This document shows positions 37,699 to 48,302 of a DNA stretch of 64,000 nucleotides, one piece after another. Position 1 is the first letter of the stretch; each line of letters opens with the position of its first letter. The translations under genes and the position numbers were made by a program. Where the stretch lies: positions 1,116,001 through 1,180,000 of the forward strand of contig NZ_CP137854.1 of assembly GCF_033546935.1 (NCBI RefSeq), given 5' to 3'. The stretch comes from Xylophilus sp. GOD-11R. GTDB taxonomy: Bacteria; Pseudomonadota; Gammaproteobacteria; Burkholderiales; Burkholderiaceae_C. A model generated the notes under the pieces. The model was not told where the DNA came from. It saw nothing but the letters and a program-made list of their open reading frames with translations, and searched no databases.

Positions 37699-40596
37699 TC
37701 ATCCCAGGCGGGCCAACTGGGCTTGCAAACGCTCGATGGTGGCGCCGAAATCGGCAAGGCGCTTGTGCTCCTGCTCGATGACCTGCGGCTTGGCCTTGGC
37801 CACGAAAGCCTCGTTGGCCAGCTTGGCGCGGGCCTTCGCCATTTCGCCTTCGAGACGGGTGACTTCCTTGCCGAGCCGGCTTTTTTCGGCTGCCACGTCG
37901 ATTTCCATGTGCAGGCACAGGCGCGAATCGCCCACGACGGCCACCGGCGCAGCCTGCGCGGCGGCGGCCCAGGCCGCTTCGTCGTCGAACACACGTACTT
38001 CCGACAACTTGGCGAGCGATTGCAAGGTGGGCGCCGCGCTGCGCAGAAAGTCCGCGTCGCCGACGGCGAAGAGCGGCAGCCGGGTCGACGGCGGCACGTT
38101 CATCTCGCTGCGCAGGTTGCGGCAGGCGTCGACGACGGCCTTGAGCCGTGCGACATATGTTTCAGCTGCGCTGTCAATTCGGTCAGCATCCGATTGCGGG
38201 TAGGGGCAGACGCTGATCGACGCCTCGCCCTCCGGCAGCCGGCCCGCGACCGGCGCGACCTTCTGCCACAGTTCTTCGGTGATGAAGGGAATCAGCGGAT
38301 GCGCCAGCCGCAGGATGGTCTCGAGCGTGCGGATGAGCGTGCGCCGGGTACCACGCTGGGTGGCCTCGTCGCCAGTCTGGATCTGCACCTTGGCGATTTC
38401 CAGGTACCAGTCGCAGAACTCGTTCCAGATGAATTCGTAGATGGCGCTGGCGACGTTGTCGAGCCGGTAGTCGGCAAAGCTCTTGGCGACCTCGGCTTCC
38501 ACCCGCTGCAGGGCCGACACGATCCAGCGGTCGGGCTCGCTGAACTTCAGATAACCGTGGGCGTTGCCGCCCGGGGCGCAGTCGGCCTTGGTGTGCGGAT
38601 TCAGGCCGCAGTCCTGGCCCTCGCAGTTCATCAGCACGAAGCGGGTGGCGTTCCAGAGCTTGTTGCAGAAGTTGCGATAACCCTCGCAGCGCTTGCTGTC
38701 GAAATTGATGCTGCGGCCGAGCGAGGCCAGTGCCGCGAAGGTGAACCGCAGCGCGTCGGCGCCGTAGGCCGGAATGCCTTGCGGAAATTCCTTCTCGGTG
38801 TTCTTGCGCACCTGCGGCGCGGTTTCAGGCTTGCGCAGGCCGGTGGTGCGCTTGCCGAGCAGGGGTTCGAGCCCGATGCCGTCGATGAGGTCGACCGGGT
38901 CGAGCACGTTGCCCTCGGACTTGCTCATCTTCTTGCCTTGCGCGTCGCGCACCAGGCCGTGGATGTAGACGTCGCGGAAGGGCACGCGGCCAGTGAAGTG
39001 GCTGGTCATCATGATCATCCGGGCCACCCAGAAGAAGATGATGTCGTAGCCGGTGACCAGCACCGAGGAAGGCAGGTAGAGGTCGTAGTCGCTGACGCCG
39101 CCGGCCTGAGCCTGGTCCTGCGCGGCCGGCCAGCCCATGGTGGAGAAGGGGACCAGCGCCGACGAATACCAGGTGTCGAGCACGTCCTCGTCACGGGTCA
39201 GCGTCTTGCCGGGTGCCATGGCCTGCGCCTGCGCCTCGTCGTTGGCCACGTAGACCTGGCCGTCCTCGTCGTACCATGCCGGAATCTGATGGCCCCACCA
39301 CAGCTGGCGGCTGATGCACCAGTCCTGGATGTTGTGCATCCACTGGTTGTAGGTGTTGACCCAGTTCTCGGGCACGAAGCGCACCTGGCCCGAATCGACC
39401 GCGTCGATCGCCTTCTGCGCGATCGACTTGCCGGTGGCATCGCCTTCGCCTACCTTGTTGACCGCCACGAACCACTGGTCGGTGAGCATCGGCTCCACCA
39501 CCTGGCCGGTGCGGGCGCAGCGCGGCACCATCAGGCGGTGCTTCTTCACCTCGACCAGCAGGCCGAGCGCCTCCAGGTCGGCCACCACCTTCTTGCGTGC
39601 GACGAAACGGTCGAGCCCGCGATAGGCCTCGGGCGCGTTGTCGTTGACGGTGGCGTCGAGCGTCAGGATGCCGATCATCGGCAGGCCGTGGCGCTGGCCG
39701 ACGGCGTAGTCGTTGTAGTCGTGCGCGGGTGTGACCTTGACCACGCCGGTGCCGAAGGCCTTGTCGACATAGTCGTCGGCGATGACCGGGATGGTGCGGT
39801 CGCAAAGCGGTAGCGCGACCTGCTTGCCGATGAGGCCGGCGTAGCGTTCGTCCTCGGGATGGACCATGACGGCGGTGTCGCCCAGCATGGTTTCGGGCCG
39901 GGTGGTGGCCACCACCAGCGAGCCGGAGCCGTCGGCCAGCGGGTAGCGGATATGCCAGAGCGACCCGTCTTCTTCCTCGCTCTCGACTTCCAGGTCGGAC
40001 ACGGCGGTCTTGAGCGTCGGATCCCAGTTCACCAGGCGCTTGCCTCGGTAGATGAGGCCCTGACGGTACAGGCGCACGAAGGTGTCGGTGACCACGGTCG
40101 ACAGCTTGTCGTCCATGGTGAAGTACTCGTGCTGCCAGTCCACGCTGTCGCCCATGCGGCGCATCTGCGTGGTGATGGTGTTGCCGGACTGCTCCTTCCA
40201 CTCCCAGATGCGGGCGACGAAGTTCTTGCGGCCGAGCGCGTGGCGGTCCTGGCCCTGGGCCTGCAGCTGGCGCTCCACCACAATCTGGGTGGCGATGCCG
40301 GCGTGGTCGGTGCCGGGCACCCATAGCGTGTTGTCGCCAAGCATGCGGTGGTAGCGCACCAGGCTGTCCATCACCGTCTGGTTGAAGGCGTGGCCCATGT
40401 GCAGGGTGCCGGTCACGTTGGGCGGCGGCAGCTGGACGGAGAAGGCGCCTGCGCCGGGCTTGGGCTCGCCGGTGCCGCGCCAGCCGGCACGGCCGTAGCC
40501 GCGTTGCTCCCAGAGCGGTCCCCAGTGCGCCTCCAGCGCGGCGGGTTCGAAGGACTTGGACAGGCTGTTGAGGCCGGGCTGCTGGATGTCGCTCAT
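37699..40596 (-). CDS. valS: Valyl-tRNA synthetase
   Basis: 965-aa class I aminoacyl-tRNA synthetase. The HIGH motif appears as [17 protein letters not shown] and KMSKS as [14 protein letters not shown]. The editing domain ([20 protein letters not shown]) and a C-terminal coiled-coil arm ([20 protein letters not shown]) are complete. The ATG at 40596 starts [18 protein letters not shown]. The hemCDXY operon lies upstream on the same strand, separated by a hairpin. Typical length for the family. Confidence 0.97.
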   Translation of the reverse strand: MSDIQQPGLNSLSKSFEPAALEAHWGPLWEQRGYGRAGWRGTGEPKPGAGAFSVQLPPPNVTGTLHMGHAFNQTVMDSLVRYHRMLGDNTLWVPGTDHAGIATQIVVERQLQAQGQDRHALGRKNFVARIWEWKEQSGNTITTQMRRMGDSVDWQHEYFTMDDKLSTVVTDTFVRLYRQGLIYRGKRLVNWDPTLKTAVSDLEVESEEEDGSLWHIRYPLADGSGSLVVATTRPETMLGDTAVMVHPEDERYAGLIGKQVALPLCDRTIPVIADDYVDKAFGTGVVKVTPAHDYNDYAVGQRHGLPMIGILTLDATVNDNAPEAYRGLDRFVARKKVVADLEALGLLVEVKKHRLMVPRCARTGQVVEPMLTDQWFVAVNKVGEGDATGKSIAQKAIDAVDSGQVRFVPENWVNTYNQWMHNIQDWCISRQLWWGHQIPAWYDEDGQVYVANDEAQAQAMAPGKTLTRDEDVLDTWYSSALVPFSTMGWPAAQDQAQAGGVSDYDLYLPSSVLVTGYDIIFFWVARMIMMTSHFTGRVPFRDVYIHGLVRDAQGKKMSKSEGNVLDPVDLIDGIGLEPLLGKRTTGLRKPETAPQVRKNTEKEFPQGIPAYGADALRFTFAALASLGRSINFDSKRCEGYRNFCNKLWNATRFVLMNCEGQDCGLNPHTKADCAPGGNAHGYLKFSEPDRWIVSALQRVEAEVAKSFADYRLDNVASAIYEFIWNEFCDWYLEIAKVQIQTGDEATQRGTRRTLIRTLETILRLAHPLIPFITEELWQKVAPVAGRLPEGEASISVCPYPQSDADRIDSAAETYVARLKAVVDACRNLRSEMNVPPSTRLPLFAVGDADFLRSAAPTLQSLAKLSEVRVFDDEAAWAAAAQAAPVAVVGDSRLCLHMEIDVAAEKSRLGKEVTRLEGEMAKARAKLANEAFVAKAKPQVIEQEHKRLADFGATIERLQAQLARLG

Positions 40597-40617
40597 GGCG
40601 GAGTGCTTCAAATGAGA

Positions 40618-40641
40618 ACGGCACCGCAGAAACGGTGCCGT
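40618..40641 (-). terminator. Hairpin between hemY and valS
   Basis: ACGGCACCG, 6-base loop, CGGTGCCGT: a perfect 9-bp stem on either strand. On the minus strand only a weak T-rich tail (TCTCATTT) follows. It may be a weak terminator of the hem operon or a leader hairpin of valS. Confidence 0.45.
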
Positions 40642-40679
40642 CGGGGGAAAGGGTGCGTCGCCTTGATTTTAAGGCGGGC

Positions 40680-41960
40680 TCAATCGGAGAGTTCGGCCGC
40701 CCGGCGCCAGGCGCGTGCGCTTGCCTCCATGTCGCCGCGCTGCTCGGCCAGGTCGGCCAGGGCGCGCCAGGCGCGGCAACGCAGGGCTTCGTGCGGCAAC
40801 TGCTTGCTGGCCTGTTCGAGCAGCTTCTGGGCCTTGCCCCAGAGCTGCAGCCGCAGGCAGGCGATGCCGGCCAAATACTGCAGCAGCGGATCGCGCGGGT
40901 TGTTCTGCTGGGCCGATTCGATGCGGGCAAGCCAGGGCGGATCGACATCGATCAGGCTGCCTTCGAGCGCGCGGACCAGCTTGATCTCCAGCGCGTCGGC
41001 CAGGCTGCCGGGCTGGTTGACCAGCGTTTCCCAGGCCGGCAGCAGCCAGGCGCGCGCCTGCACCGCGTCGCCGCCGAGGTGGTGCAGCCGCTCGGCCGCA
41101 TGCACCGCCAGCTCGGGCATGGCGCGGTCACTGGCATCGAGCGATTGCCAGGCCTTGAGCAGCTGGCCGGTGTCATGCGCCTGGTTGATCAGTTCGATGG
41201 CCAGTCCACGCACGATGCTGTGCGCGGCCGTCGCCGAGAACGCGCGGTGCTTGATGAGCAGGCGCGCGGTGTCGAGTGCGGCTTGCGTCTGGCCGGCCAG
41301 GCGGCTGGCCCGCAGCCGGGTGCGCAGCGCGGCGGTGCGGCGGGCGGCGCCTTGCGGCAGTTGCTCCAGCCAGCCGAGTGCGGCGAGGGCGTCGCGGTCC
41401 TGCATCGCCCAGCTGGCCGCACGCAGTTGGGCGCCTTCGCGCGCCTCTTGCGCGGGGGCGGACGGGTTGGCCGCGGTCTGTTCGAGCGCCTGCTGCAGAT
41501 GCCGGTCCCGTGCCGGGCGGTCCTGCAGCGCGTGGGCGCTTTCGGCGGCGATCAGGTGGGCGAGCGCACGGACCTGCACCGCGTGGGCCAGCGGCTCGGC
41601 GGTGCCGACGAGTGCCTTCTCGTGGACGATGGCGGTTTCGGCCGCCTTGCGGGCACGGATGTAGCGGCCGGCGGTGAGGTGCGAGAGGCCGTCGAGCAGC
41701 GCGACATGCATGTGGCGCTCCTTCTGCTGGTTGCGCCAGCGGCCGGCCTGCACCGGCAGGTCGAGCAGCGCGGCGAGCGCTCGCAGTGCCAGGTGCACGA
41801 CGGTGAAGCCGCCGAACAGGATCAGCAGCACCATGTTCAGCGACAGGTCGATGCGATAGGGCGGCCAGAACACGGTGATCGTGCCCTGGTTGTTGCCCGC
41901 GAAGAGAGCCACGGCCACGGCGATGCCGAACAGGCCGATGAACCAGAGAGCGGCGCGCAT
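40680..41960 (-). CDS. hemY: HemY-type TPR protein of the hem operon
   Basis: 426-aa inner-membrane protein with two N-terminal membrane segments (LWFIGLFGIAVAVALFAG and LNMVLLILFGGFTVVHLA) followed by a helical TPR-rich domain, including RAWRALADLAEQRGDMEASA. This is the proteobacterial HemY of the hemCDXY operon, associated with late haem steps, not protoporphyrinogen oxidase. It begins 6 bp after the hemX stop, so translation is probably coupled. Confidence 0.9.
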   Translation of the reverse strand: MRAALWFIGLFGIAVAVALFAGNNQGTITVFWPPYRIDLSLNMVLLILFGGFTVVHLALRALAALLDLPVQAGRWRNQQKERHMHVALLDGLSHLTAGRYIRARKAAETAIVHEKALVGTAEPLAHAVQVRALAHLIAAESAHALQDRPARDRHLQQALEQTAANPSAPAQEAREGAQLRAASWAMQDRDALAALGWLEQLPQGAARRTAALRTRLRASRLAGQTQAALDTARLLIKHRAFSATAAHSIVRGLAIELINQAHDTGQLLKAWQSLDASDRAMPELAVHAAERLHHLGGDAVQARAWLLPAWETLVNQPGSLADALEIKLVRALEGSLIDVDPPWLARIESAQQNNPRDPLLQYLAGIACLRLQLWGKAQKLLEQASKQLPHEALRCRAWRALADLAEQRGDMEASARAWRRAAELSD

Positions 41961-41966
41961 CAGGGA

Positions 41967-43031
41967 TTACCTTCCTGCGGCCGCGGTAGCGAGCGCCGAA
42001 AGGGTTTCCTCCGGCTGCGGAATCGAGGTGCCGTTCATCTGCGCCTGCGCCTGCTTGAGCATTTCACCGGCGGTCACCACACGGCGCGAACCGGGTTCGA
42101 AGTAATGCTGCAGCGCAAACGCCGCACCGGCCAGGTCGGAACGCGCCGCGTTGGACTGCCGCGCCAGCACGCCCAAACGGGCGTTCACCAGCTTGAGCTT
42201 GAGGTTCTCGCGCAGGAAGAAGGCCTGGTCGGGCGCCAGCAGCACCGCTTCGGGTTGGTCGATGCGGCTGACCCGCACCAGACCACGCGCCTCGTCGCGC
42301 ACCGCGAACCAGGCGCGGCGCAGGGTGGCGCGCCAGAGCGGATCGGCGCTGGTGTCGGGTTCGGGCAGCGGGGCGGCGCCGCCGTGCATCGCGGCGGCCT
42401 GCGCCACCGCGTTCTGCAGCGGCAGTTCGTCGACCATGCGCACCAGCTCGTCGAGCCGCGACAGCAAGCCGGGCACGTCGGTGACGCTGGCGGCGCGTAC
42501 GCGTTCCATGTCGCGGGCGATGGCGCGCTGCACCGGTGCCAGGCGTGGCTGGGCGGCGCGCGCGATGCGCTGATCGGCGCTGCGCAGGGCGGCCAGCAGC
42601 GGGTCGGCGGTGCCGGTCAGGTCGGCCTGCTGCTGGGCCAGCCGCAGGGCGGAGTCGATGTCCACCACCAGGGTGTCGTCGCGCGAGCGCGAAAGGCTCT
42701 GCATCAGCTCTTCGAGCTGCGAACGCTGCAGCGAGACTTCGGACAGGCGCGCTTCCATCACGCCGACCCGCGAGACCGCGTCCTGCGCGGTTTCCTGCGC
42801 CTGCCGCGCCATGGTGCGGGCTTCGATCGACTGGCTGCCGGCGTCGGCGCTCTGCCGGGCCAGTTGCTCCTGGATGGACGACAGGCGCTGCCAGAGCGTG
42901 ACGGAGGCGGCGAGCGCCAGCGCCGCGACGATGCCGACACCGATCAGCATGGGACGCGCCAGCGAGGGCGGCGCGACGAGGGGCGATGCGGGTGTCGCCG
43001 CGGGCGATTCAGGCAGGGGCACGGAACTCAT
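41967..43031 (-). CDS. hemX: HemX-like membrane protein (uroporphyrinogen-III C-methyltransferase homologue)
   Basis: 354-aa protein with one membrane anchor (MLIGVGIVAALALAASVTLW) followed by a coiled coil and a periplasmic or cytoplasmic helical domain of the HemX family, including WRATLRRAWFAVRDEARGLV. The ATG at 43031 overlaps the hemD stop by 4 bp (ATGA), so the genes are translationally coupled. Named as a methyltransferase in older annotation, but it lacks the SAM-binding motifs of CobA/CysG; a scaffolding role is more likely. Confidence 0.88.
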   Translation of the reverse strand: MSSVPLPESPAATPASPLVAPPSLARPMLIGVGIVAALALAASVTLWQRLSSIQEQLARQSADAGSQSIEARTMARQAQETAQDAVSRVGVMEARLSEVSLQRSQLEELMQSLSRSRDDTLVVDIDSALRLAQQQADLTGTADPLLAALRSADQRIARAAQPRLAPVQRAIARDMERVRAASVTDVPGLLSRLDELVRMVDELPLQNAVAQAAAMHGGAAPLPEPDTSADPLWRATLRRAWFAVRDEARGLVRVSRIDQPEAVLLAPDQAFFLRENLKLKLVNARLGVLARQSNAARSDLAGAAFALQHYFEPGSRRVVTAGEMLKQAQAQMNGTSIPQPEETLSALATAAAGR

Positions 43032-43843
43032 TCGGTCGATTCTATCGATCGGTCCAGGGCCGTCATGGCCTGTTCGAGGCCGACGACGCCCGGTCGTGCC
43101 ATGACGACCCGCGCAAAGCCGGCGGCGTTCGCACTGGCCGCGATGCGTGGATGGGTGGCGAGGGCGGTGCCCTGGCGCAGCGCTTCGGCCGCAACGGGAA
43201 GCAGGGCGAACAGATGCGCGATGGCTTCCGAGTTGCTGAATACCCATGCGGTGCCGGGCCCGGCCAGCGACATCGCCTGTGCCGATTCGGCATCGCTCCA
43301 GGCGGGCTTGCCGCGCCGGTAGGCCGCGACGGCCGACACCACGGCCCCGGCGCCCGCCAGTTGCTCGGCCATCCAGGCGCGGCCGTGTCCGCTGCCGGCA
43401 TCGTCGGCGCGATCCGCCTCGGCGCCGCGCACGATGAGCACCGAATCACCGCGCGCGATGCGCCCGCCGGCCGTCGCCCACAGCGCTTCGGAATCGAACT
43501 GCGCGGCGTCTTGCGCCGGTGTGTCGATGGCGTCGGCCGGCACGCCCTGCGCCGACAGCGCTGCCGCCGTGCCCGGGCCGGGCGCCCAGGCGCGCGTGGC
43601 GGCCGGCCAGCGGCTGCCCGGCGCGGCCGCACCGAAGAAGTGCTGTACCGCCGCGGCGCTGACGAACATCACCGCACGATGTTCGTGCAGCGAGCGCCAG
43701 CAGCGGCGCAGGGTTTCGGCCTGCTCGCGGTCCGGTTCGGTGATGCCGATGAGCGGCAGGGCGACGACGTCCAAGCCGGCCTGCCGAAGCCGCAGCGCCG
43801 ATGCCTCGCCCTCGGGCGCCGGGCGGGTCAGCACGAAACGCAT
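43028..43843 (-). CDS. hemD: Uroporphyrinogen-III synthase
   Basis: 271-aa enzyme that closes hydroxymethylbilane to uroporphyrinogen III. The family is poorly conserved; recognisable are the N-terminus MRFVLTRPAPEGEASALRL, LPLIGI, FVSAAAVQHFF and the late WVFSNSEAIAHLFALLP. The start at 43843 is set by this N-terminus, 17 bp after the hemC stop. It lies between hemC and hemX as expected. Confidence 0.9.
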   Translation of the reverse strand: MRFVLTRPAPEGEASALRLRQAGLDVVALPLIGITEPDREQAETLRRCWRSLHEHRAVMFVSAAAVQHFFGAAAPGSRWPAATRAWAPGPGTAAALSAQGVPADAIDTPAQDAAQFDSEALWATAGGRIARGDSVLIVRGAEADRADDAGSGHGRAWMAEQLAGAGAVVSAVAAYRRGKPAWSDAESAQAMSLAGPGTAWVFSNSEAIAHLFALLPVAAEALRQGTALATHPRIAASANAAGFARVVMARPGVVGLEQAMTALDRSIESTE

Positions 43844-43860
43844 CGGCTCTCCGTGCGCAG

Positions 43861-44778
43861 CTAGTGCGCGCCAGCCGCGCGCAGCCGGTTCGCGGCTTCT
43901 TCGCCCAGCGTCGCCGCTTCGGCGGGCGTGGCGACGGTGCCCGTCACGTCGGCGCGCAGCAAGGTGCCGTCGCCGGCCGGATCGCCCCAGGCCGCGCGCA
44001 GGTGCAGGGTGGCGTCGCTCAGCGTAGCGAAGGCCGCCAGCGGCATCGAGCAGCTGCCGCCCATGGCGCGGCTCACCGCCCGTTCGGCGCTGGTGGTGAG
44101 TTCGGTGGCCCGATGGTTGAGCGGTGCCAGAGCGGCCGCCAGATCGGCGCGACCGGCGCGGATCTCGATACCCAGCGCGCCTTGTCCGGCGGCGGGCAGC
44201 ATTTGTTCGTCGATCGAGAAATGGCAGCGGATGCGCGCCTCCAGGCCCAGCCGTATCAGCCCGGCCGAGGCCAGCACGATGCCGTCGTAGCCGCCGTCGT
44301 CGAGCTTGCGCAGGCGGGTGTCGAGATTGCCGCGCAAGGGCTCCACCCGCAGATCGGGCCGCAGCGCGCGCAGCAGCACCTGCCGGCGCAGGCTGGAAGT
44401 GCCGACCACCGCGCCCTCGGGCAGCGCCTGCAGCGTGGGGTAGGCGTTGGAGACGAAAGCGTCGCGCGGGTCCTCGCGTTCCATCACGCAGGCCATCTCG
44501 AAGCCCTCGGGCAGGTCCATGGGCACATCCTTGAGCGAATGCACCGCGATGTCGGCCCGGCCGTCCTGCAGGGCGGTCTCCAGCTCCTTCACGAACAGGC
44601 CCTTGCCGCCGACCTTGCTGAGCGAGCGGTCGAGGATGCGGTCTCCTTGCGTCGTCATGCCCAGCAGGCGGACGCCATGGCCCAGGCCTTGCAATCGTGC
44701 TGCCACATGTTCTGCCTGCCACAGGGCAAGCCGGCTTTCGCGCGTGGCGATGACGATGGAAAGCGGGGCTTGGCTCAC
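43861..44778 (-). CDS. hemC: Porphobilinogen deaminase
   Basis: Joins four porphobilinogens into hydroxymethylbilane. Marks: [16 protein letters not shown] near the start, [26 protein letters not shown] with the catalytic Asp, and [12 protein letters not shown] with the Cys that holds the dipyrromethane cofactor. GTG 44778 gives 305 aa, the usual size; ATG 44820 would add 14 residues and leave only 49 bp to ppc, and no ribosome binding site decides between them. First gene of the hemC-D-X-Y operon, divergent from ppc. Confidence 0.94.
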   Translation of the reverse strand: MSQAPLSIVIATRESRLALWQAEHVAARLQGLGHGVRLLGMTTQGDRILDRSLSKVGGKGLFVKELETALQDGRADIAVHSLKDVPMDLPEGFEMACVMEREDPRDAFVSNAYPTLQALPEGAVVGTSSLRRQVLLRALRPDLRVEPLRGNLDTRLRKLDDGGYDGIVLASAGLIRLGLEARIRCHFSIDEQMLPAAGQGALGIEIRAGRADLAAALAPLNHRATELTTSAERAVSRAMGGSCSMPLAAFATLSDATLHLRAAWGDPAGDGTLLRADVTGTVATPAEAATLGEEAANRLRAAGAH

Positions 44779-44869
44779 GAGAAAAATGGGGGGCAGCGGC
44801 GAAGGCGGCGATGCTAGCATTGCTGCAGCGCACCATTAGAAGACCAACTCAACCTGCCAGGAGAACACC

Positions 44870-47767
44870 GTGCAGCAGACCGACAAGGCCCCTTCGTCGA
44901 CCTCTGGCACGACGCCCCCGCGTCGCCGCAAGGACATCGAGCAACCGCTGGTCGACGACATCCGTCTGCTCGGCCGCATCCTCGGCGACGTGATCCGCGA
45001 GACCGACGGCCAGGCCGCCTACGAACTCGTCGAGCAGGTGCGCAAGCTGTCGGTGGCCTTCCGGCGCGACGCCGATCAGGACGCCGACCGTGCGCTGAAG
45101 AAGCTGCTCAAGTCGCTGAGCGCCGACCAGACCGTCAGCGTGATCCGCGCCTTCACCTATTTCAGCCACCTGGCCAACCTGGCCGAAGACCGGCACTACA
45201 TCCGCCGCCGCATCGAGCACGACCGGGCCGGCGATACCCAGGAAGGCAGCATCGACGTGGCCCTGGCGCGGCTGCGCTGGGCGGGCGTGTCGCCGCGTGC
45301 CTTGTCGCAGACGCTCGCGTCGAGCTATGTGTCCCCGGTGCTCACCGCCCACCCGACCGAGGTGCAGCGCAAGAGCATTCTCGATGCCGAGCGCGGCATC
45401 GCCCAGCTGCTGCAGGCGCGCGACGAGGTCAAGGCGCGGGCTTTGTTCTCGGCTGCCACCAAGGATGCGCTGGCGCCGCGCGAGATGGCCGCCAACGAGG
45501 CGCAGCTGCGCGCCCGGGTCATGCAGCTCTGGCACACCCGGCTGTTGCGCTTTTCCAAGCTCACCGTCAACGACGAGATCGAGAACGCGCTGTCCTATTA
45601 CGAGGCCACCTTCCTGCGCGAAGTGCCGCGCTTGTACGCCGGCCTGGAGCGCGAGCTCGGGGCGTACCCGGTGGCGAGCTTCTTTCGCATGGGGCAGTGG
45701 ATCGGTGGCGACCGCGACGGCAATCCGAACGTCAGCGCCGACACGCTCGAATACGCGCTGCGCCGCCAGAGCGAGGTGTCGATCCGCCACATGCTGACCG
45801 AGCTGCACCGCCTGGGCGCGGAGCTGTCGCTGTCGGCCCGGCTGGTGGACTTCGGCCCCGAGATGCAGGCGCTGGCCGGCCGCAGCCCGGACCAGAGCGA
45901 GCACCGCCTGGACGAACCCTACCGGCGCGCCCTCACCGGCATGTACGCGCGCCTGGCCGCCACGCTCAAGAACCTCACCGGCGGCGAGGCCGCGCGCCAC
46001 GCCGTGGCGCCGCAGAACCCCTATCTGATGGCCGAGGAACTGGTGGCCGACCTGCGGGTGATCGAAGCTTCGCTGCTGGCCCAGCACGGCGAAGCCATCG
46101 CGCAGCAACGGCTCAAGCCGCTGATCCGCACGGCGGAGGTCTTCGGCTTCCATCTGGCCACGGTCGACCTGCGGCAGAGCTCGGACAAGCACGAGGCGGT
46201 GGTGGCCGAGCTGCTGCTCACCGCCCGCATCGAGCCCGGCTATTCGAGCCTGGACGAAGCCGCCAAGCGCAAGCTGCTGCTGTCGCTGCTCAACGATGCA
46301 CGCACCCTGCGGGTGATGGGCATCGAATATTCCGACCTGGCGCGCAGCGAGCTCGCCATCTTCGAGGCGGCCCGCAACATGCGCGCCCGCTACGGCCGGC
46401 AGGCGATCCGCCACTACATCATCAGCCACACCGAGGCGGTGAGCGACCTGCTCGAAGTGCTGCTGCTGCAGAAGGAAGTGGGCCTGCTGCGCGGCACGCT
46501 CGATGCCGGCGCGGTCAACGACCTGATCGTGGTGCCGCTGTTCGAGACCATCGGCGACCTGCGCAGCGCCGCGCCCATCATGCGGGAGTTCTACAGCCTG
46601 CCGGGCATCGCCGCGCTGGTGCAGCGCAGCGGCGGCGAGCAGGACGTGATGCTCGGTTATTCCGACAGCAACAAGGACGGCGGCATCTTCACCAGCAACT
46701 GGGAGCTCTACCGCACCGGCGGCGCGCTGGTGGCGTTCTTCGACGCAATGGCGCTCGAAGGCCTGCCGGCCAATCCCGCGCAGGACGCGCCGGCGGTGCC
46801 GCCGACGCCGATCCAGCTGCGCATGTTCCACGGCCGTGGCGGCACGGTGGGACGCGGTGGCGGCCCGAGCTACCAGGCCATCCTGGCGCAGCCGGCCGGC
46901 ACGGTGCGCGGCCAGATCCGCCTGACCGAGCAGGGCGAAGTCATCGGCTCCAAGTACGCCAACCCGGAGATCGGCCGGCGCAACCTCGAAACGCTGGTCG
47001 CCGCCACGCTCGAAGCCACGTTGCTGCAGCCGGCCAAGCCCGCGACCCGGCAGTTCCTGCAGGCGGCCGACGAGATCTCGGTGGCCAGCATGGCCGCCTA
47101 CCGGCAGCTGGTGTATGAGACACCGCATTTCGCCGACTACTTCTTCGGCTCCACCCCGATCCGCGAGATCGCCGAACTCAACATCGGCTCGCGTCCGGCC
47201 TCGCGCAAGGCGCAGCAGAACATCGAGGACCTGCGCGCGGTGCCCTGGTCCTTCAGCTGGGGCCAGTGCCGGCTGACGCTGCCGGGCTGGTACGGTTTCG
47301 GCTCGGCGGTCGAGGCCTTTCTGGCCGACGGCGCGCAGCCGTCCAAGACCGAGCGCGCCACCCGGGTCGCGCTGCTGCAGCGCATGTACAAGCAGTGGCC
47401 GTTCTTCAAGACGCTGCTGTCGAACATGGACATGGTGCTGGCCAAGAGCGACCCGGCGCTGGCTGGCCGCTATGCCGAGCTGGTCACCGACACGCGGTTG
47501 CGCAAGAAGGTGTTCGGCATGATCGAAGCGGAATGGAAGCGCACCAACGACGCGCTGGCGCTGATCACCGGCGACAAGCAGCGGCTGGCGCACAACACCT
47601 CGTTGTCGCGATCCATCCGTCACCGCTTCCCCTACATCGACCCGCTGCACCACCTGCAGATCGAGCTGATGCGGCGCTACCGGGCGGGGCAGGGCGACGA
47701 CCGGGTGCAGACCGGCATCCACATCTCAATCAACGGCATCGCGGCCGGGCTGCGCAATACCGGTTGA
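44870..47767 (+). CDS. ppc: Phosphoenolpyruvate carboxylase
   Basis: 965-aa enzyme that adds bicarbonate to PEP to make oxaloacetate, replenishing the TCA cycle. The GTG at 44870 follows AGGAGA. The catalytic His region is [12 protein letters not shown] near residue 160; the Gly-rich loop is [20 protein letters not shown] near 655; the protein ends in NTG, the usual C-terminus. Divergent from hemC. Three 14-bp repeats overlap its stop. Confidence 0.97.
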   Translation: MQQTDKAPSSTSGTTPPRRRKDIEQPLVDDIRLLGRILGDVIRETDGQAAYELVEQVRKLSVAFRRDADQDADRALKKLLKSLSADQTVSVIRAFTYFSHLANLAEDRHYIRRRIEHDRAGDTQEGSIDVALARLRWAGVSPRALSQTLASSYVSPVLTAHPTEVQRKSILDAERGIAQLLQARDEVKARALFSAATKDALAPREMAANEAQLRARVMQLWHTRLLRFSKLTVNDEIENALSYYEATFLREVPRLYAGLERELGAYPVASFFRMGQWIGGDRDGNPNVSADTLEYALRRQSEVSIRHMLTELHRLGAELSLSARLVDFGPEMQALAGRSPDQSEHRLDEPYRRALTGMYARLAATLKNLTGGEAARHAVAPQNPYLMAEELVADLRVIEASLLAQHGEAIAQQRLKPLIRTAEVFGFHLATVDLRQSSDKHEAVVAELLLTARIEPGYSSLDEAAKRKLLLSLLNDARTLRVMGIEYSDLARSELAIFEAARNMRARYGRQAIRHYIISHTEAVSDLLEVLLLQKEVGLLRGTLDAGAVNDLIVVPLFETIGDLRSAAPIMREFYSLPGIAALVQRSGGEQDVMLGYSDSNKDGGIFTSNWELYRTGGALVAFFDAMALEGLPANPAQDAPAVPPTPIQLRMFHGRGGTVGRGGGPSYQAILAQPAGTVRGQIRLTEQGEVIGSKYANPEIGRRNLETLVAATLEATLLQPAKPATRQFLQAADEISVASMAAYRQLVYETPHFADYFFGSTPIREIAELNIGSRPASRKAQQNIEDLRAVPWSFSWGQCRLTLPGWYGFGSAVEAFLADGAQPSKTERATRVALLQRMYKQWPFFKTLLSNMDMVLAKSDPALAGRYAELVTDTRLRKKVFGMIEAEWKRTNDALALITGDKQRLAHNTSLSRSIRHRFPYIDPLHHLQIELMRRYRAGQGDDRVQTGIHISINGIAAGLRNTG

Positions 47768-47802
47768 GCCTTACCGGTCGAGCCTTACCGATTGAGCTTC
47801 AG
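47761..47802. repeat. Three 14-bp tandem repeats between convergent stops
   Basis: CGGTTGAGCCTTAC, CGGTCGAGCCTTAC and CGATTGAGCTTCAG follow each other without gaps: units 1 and 2 differ at one base, unit 3 is more diverged. The array includes the ppc stop codon and reaches the stop of the convergent gene. Confidence 0.6.
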
Positions 47803-48302
47803 AGCTGCCGGTCGTCGCGCGGCGGCCGGGCGCTGATCACCAGCTGCAGGGCCGCGCGCGGCGGCGCCAGCAGGCGGGCATAGGCGTCGATGTCCGCCGT
47901 GCTCCAGGCGGCGTAACGGCTGACCGCGTCCTGCGCCGGTCGTTCCGGTCCCCAGCGCTCGCGGCCGGCGGCGACCACGGCGTCGAACGCCGCCGAGCCG
48001 CCGTCCGGCAGTGCGGCGGTGTCGGCCATGAATTCGATGCGGCGCAGTTCGCCGCCGGCCAGATAGTAGGTCTGCGTGCCGATGACACCGGCCACCTGCG
48101 CATCGGCGACCTGCCAGGCTCCCACCAGCCCGCCGGCGAGCCGCTGCGGCCGCCGTACCCGTTCCAGCGCCGGCAGCGCCTGCCGCAGTTCAGCGAGGCC
48201 CATGCCCAGTCGCACGCCGGGCGGCAGCTCCTGGGCCGAAGCCGCCGGCACCACGGCGGCCAACCCGGCTGCCAGCAACGCGGCGAACAGGGCTCGCTTC
48301 AC
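47799..48302 (-). CDS. Exported hypothetical protein coupled to a sensor kinase
   Basis: 167 aa with a signal peptide (VKRALFAALLAAGLAAVVPA, cleavage after ASA). The mature part begins QELPPGVRLGMGLAELRQAL and contains VAGVIGTQTYYLAGGELRRI, a small beta-rich periplasmic domain I do not recognise. GTG 48302 overlaps the stop of the histidine kinase gene by 4 bp (GTGA), so it is made together with the kinase. A role as periplasmic ligand or accessory of the signalling system is possible; the sequence does not show it. Confidence 0.75.
   Translation of the reverse strand: MKRALFAALLAAGLAAVVPAASAQELPPGVRLGMGLAELRQALPALERVRRPQRLAGGLVGAWQVADAQVAGVIGTQTYYLAGGELRRIEFMADTAALPDGGSAAFDAVVAAGRERWGPERPAQDAVSRYAAWSTADIDAYARLLAPPRAALQLVISARPPRDDRQL

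Noticed and set aside
44849..47722. 957-codon open frame opposite ppc
   Set aside because: High GC keeps antisense frames open; its residues are His/Arg/Gln-rich filler with no domain, while the plus strand is clearly ppc. The same applies to long frames opposite valS (37723-39813), rpoD (58729-60933) and the pim-like operon (25981-27879).
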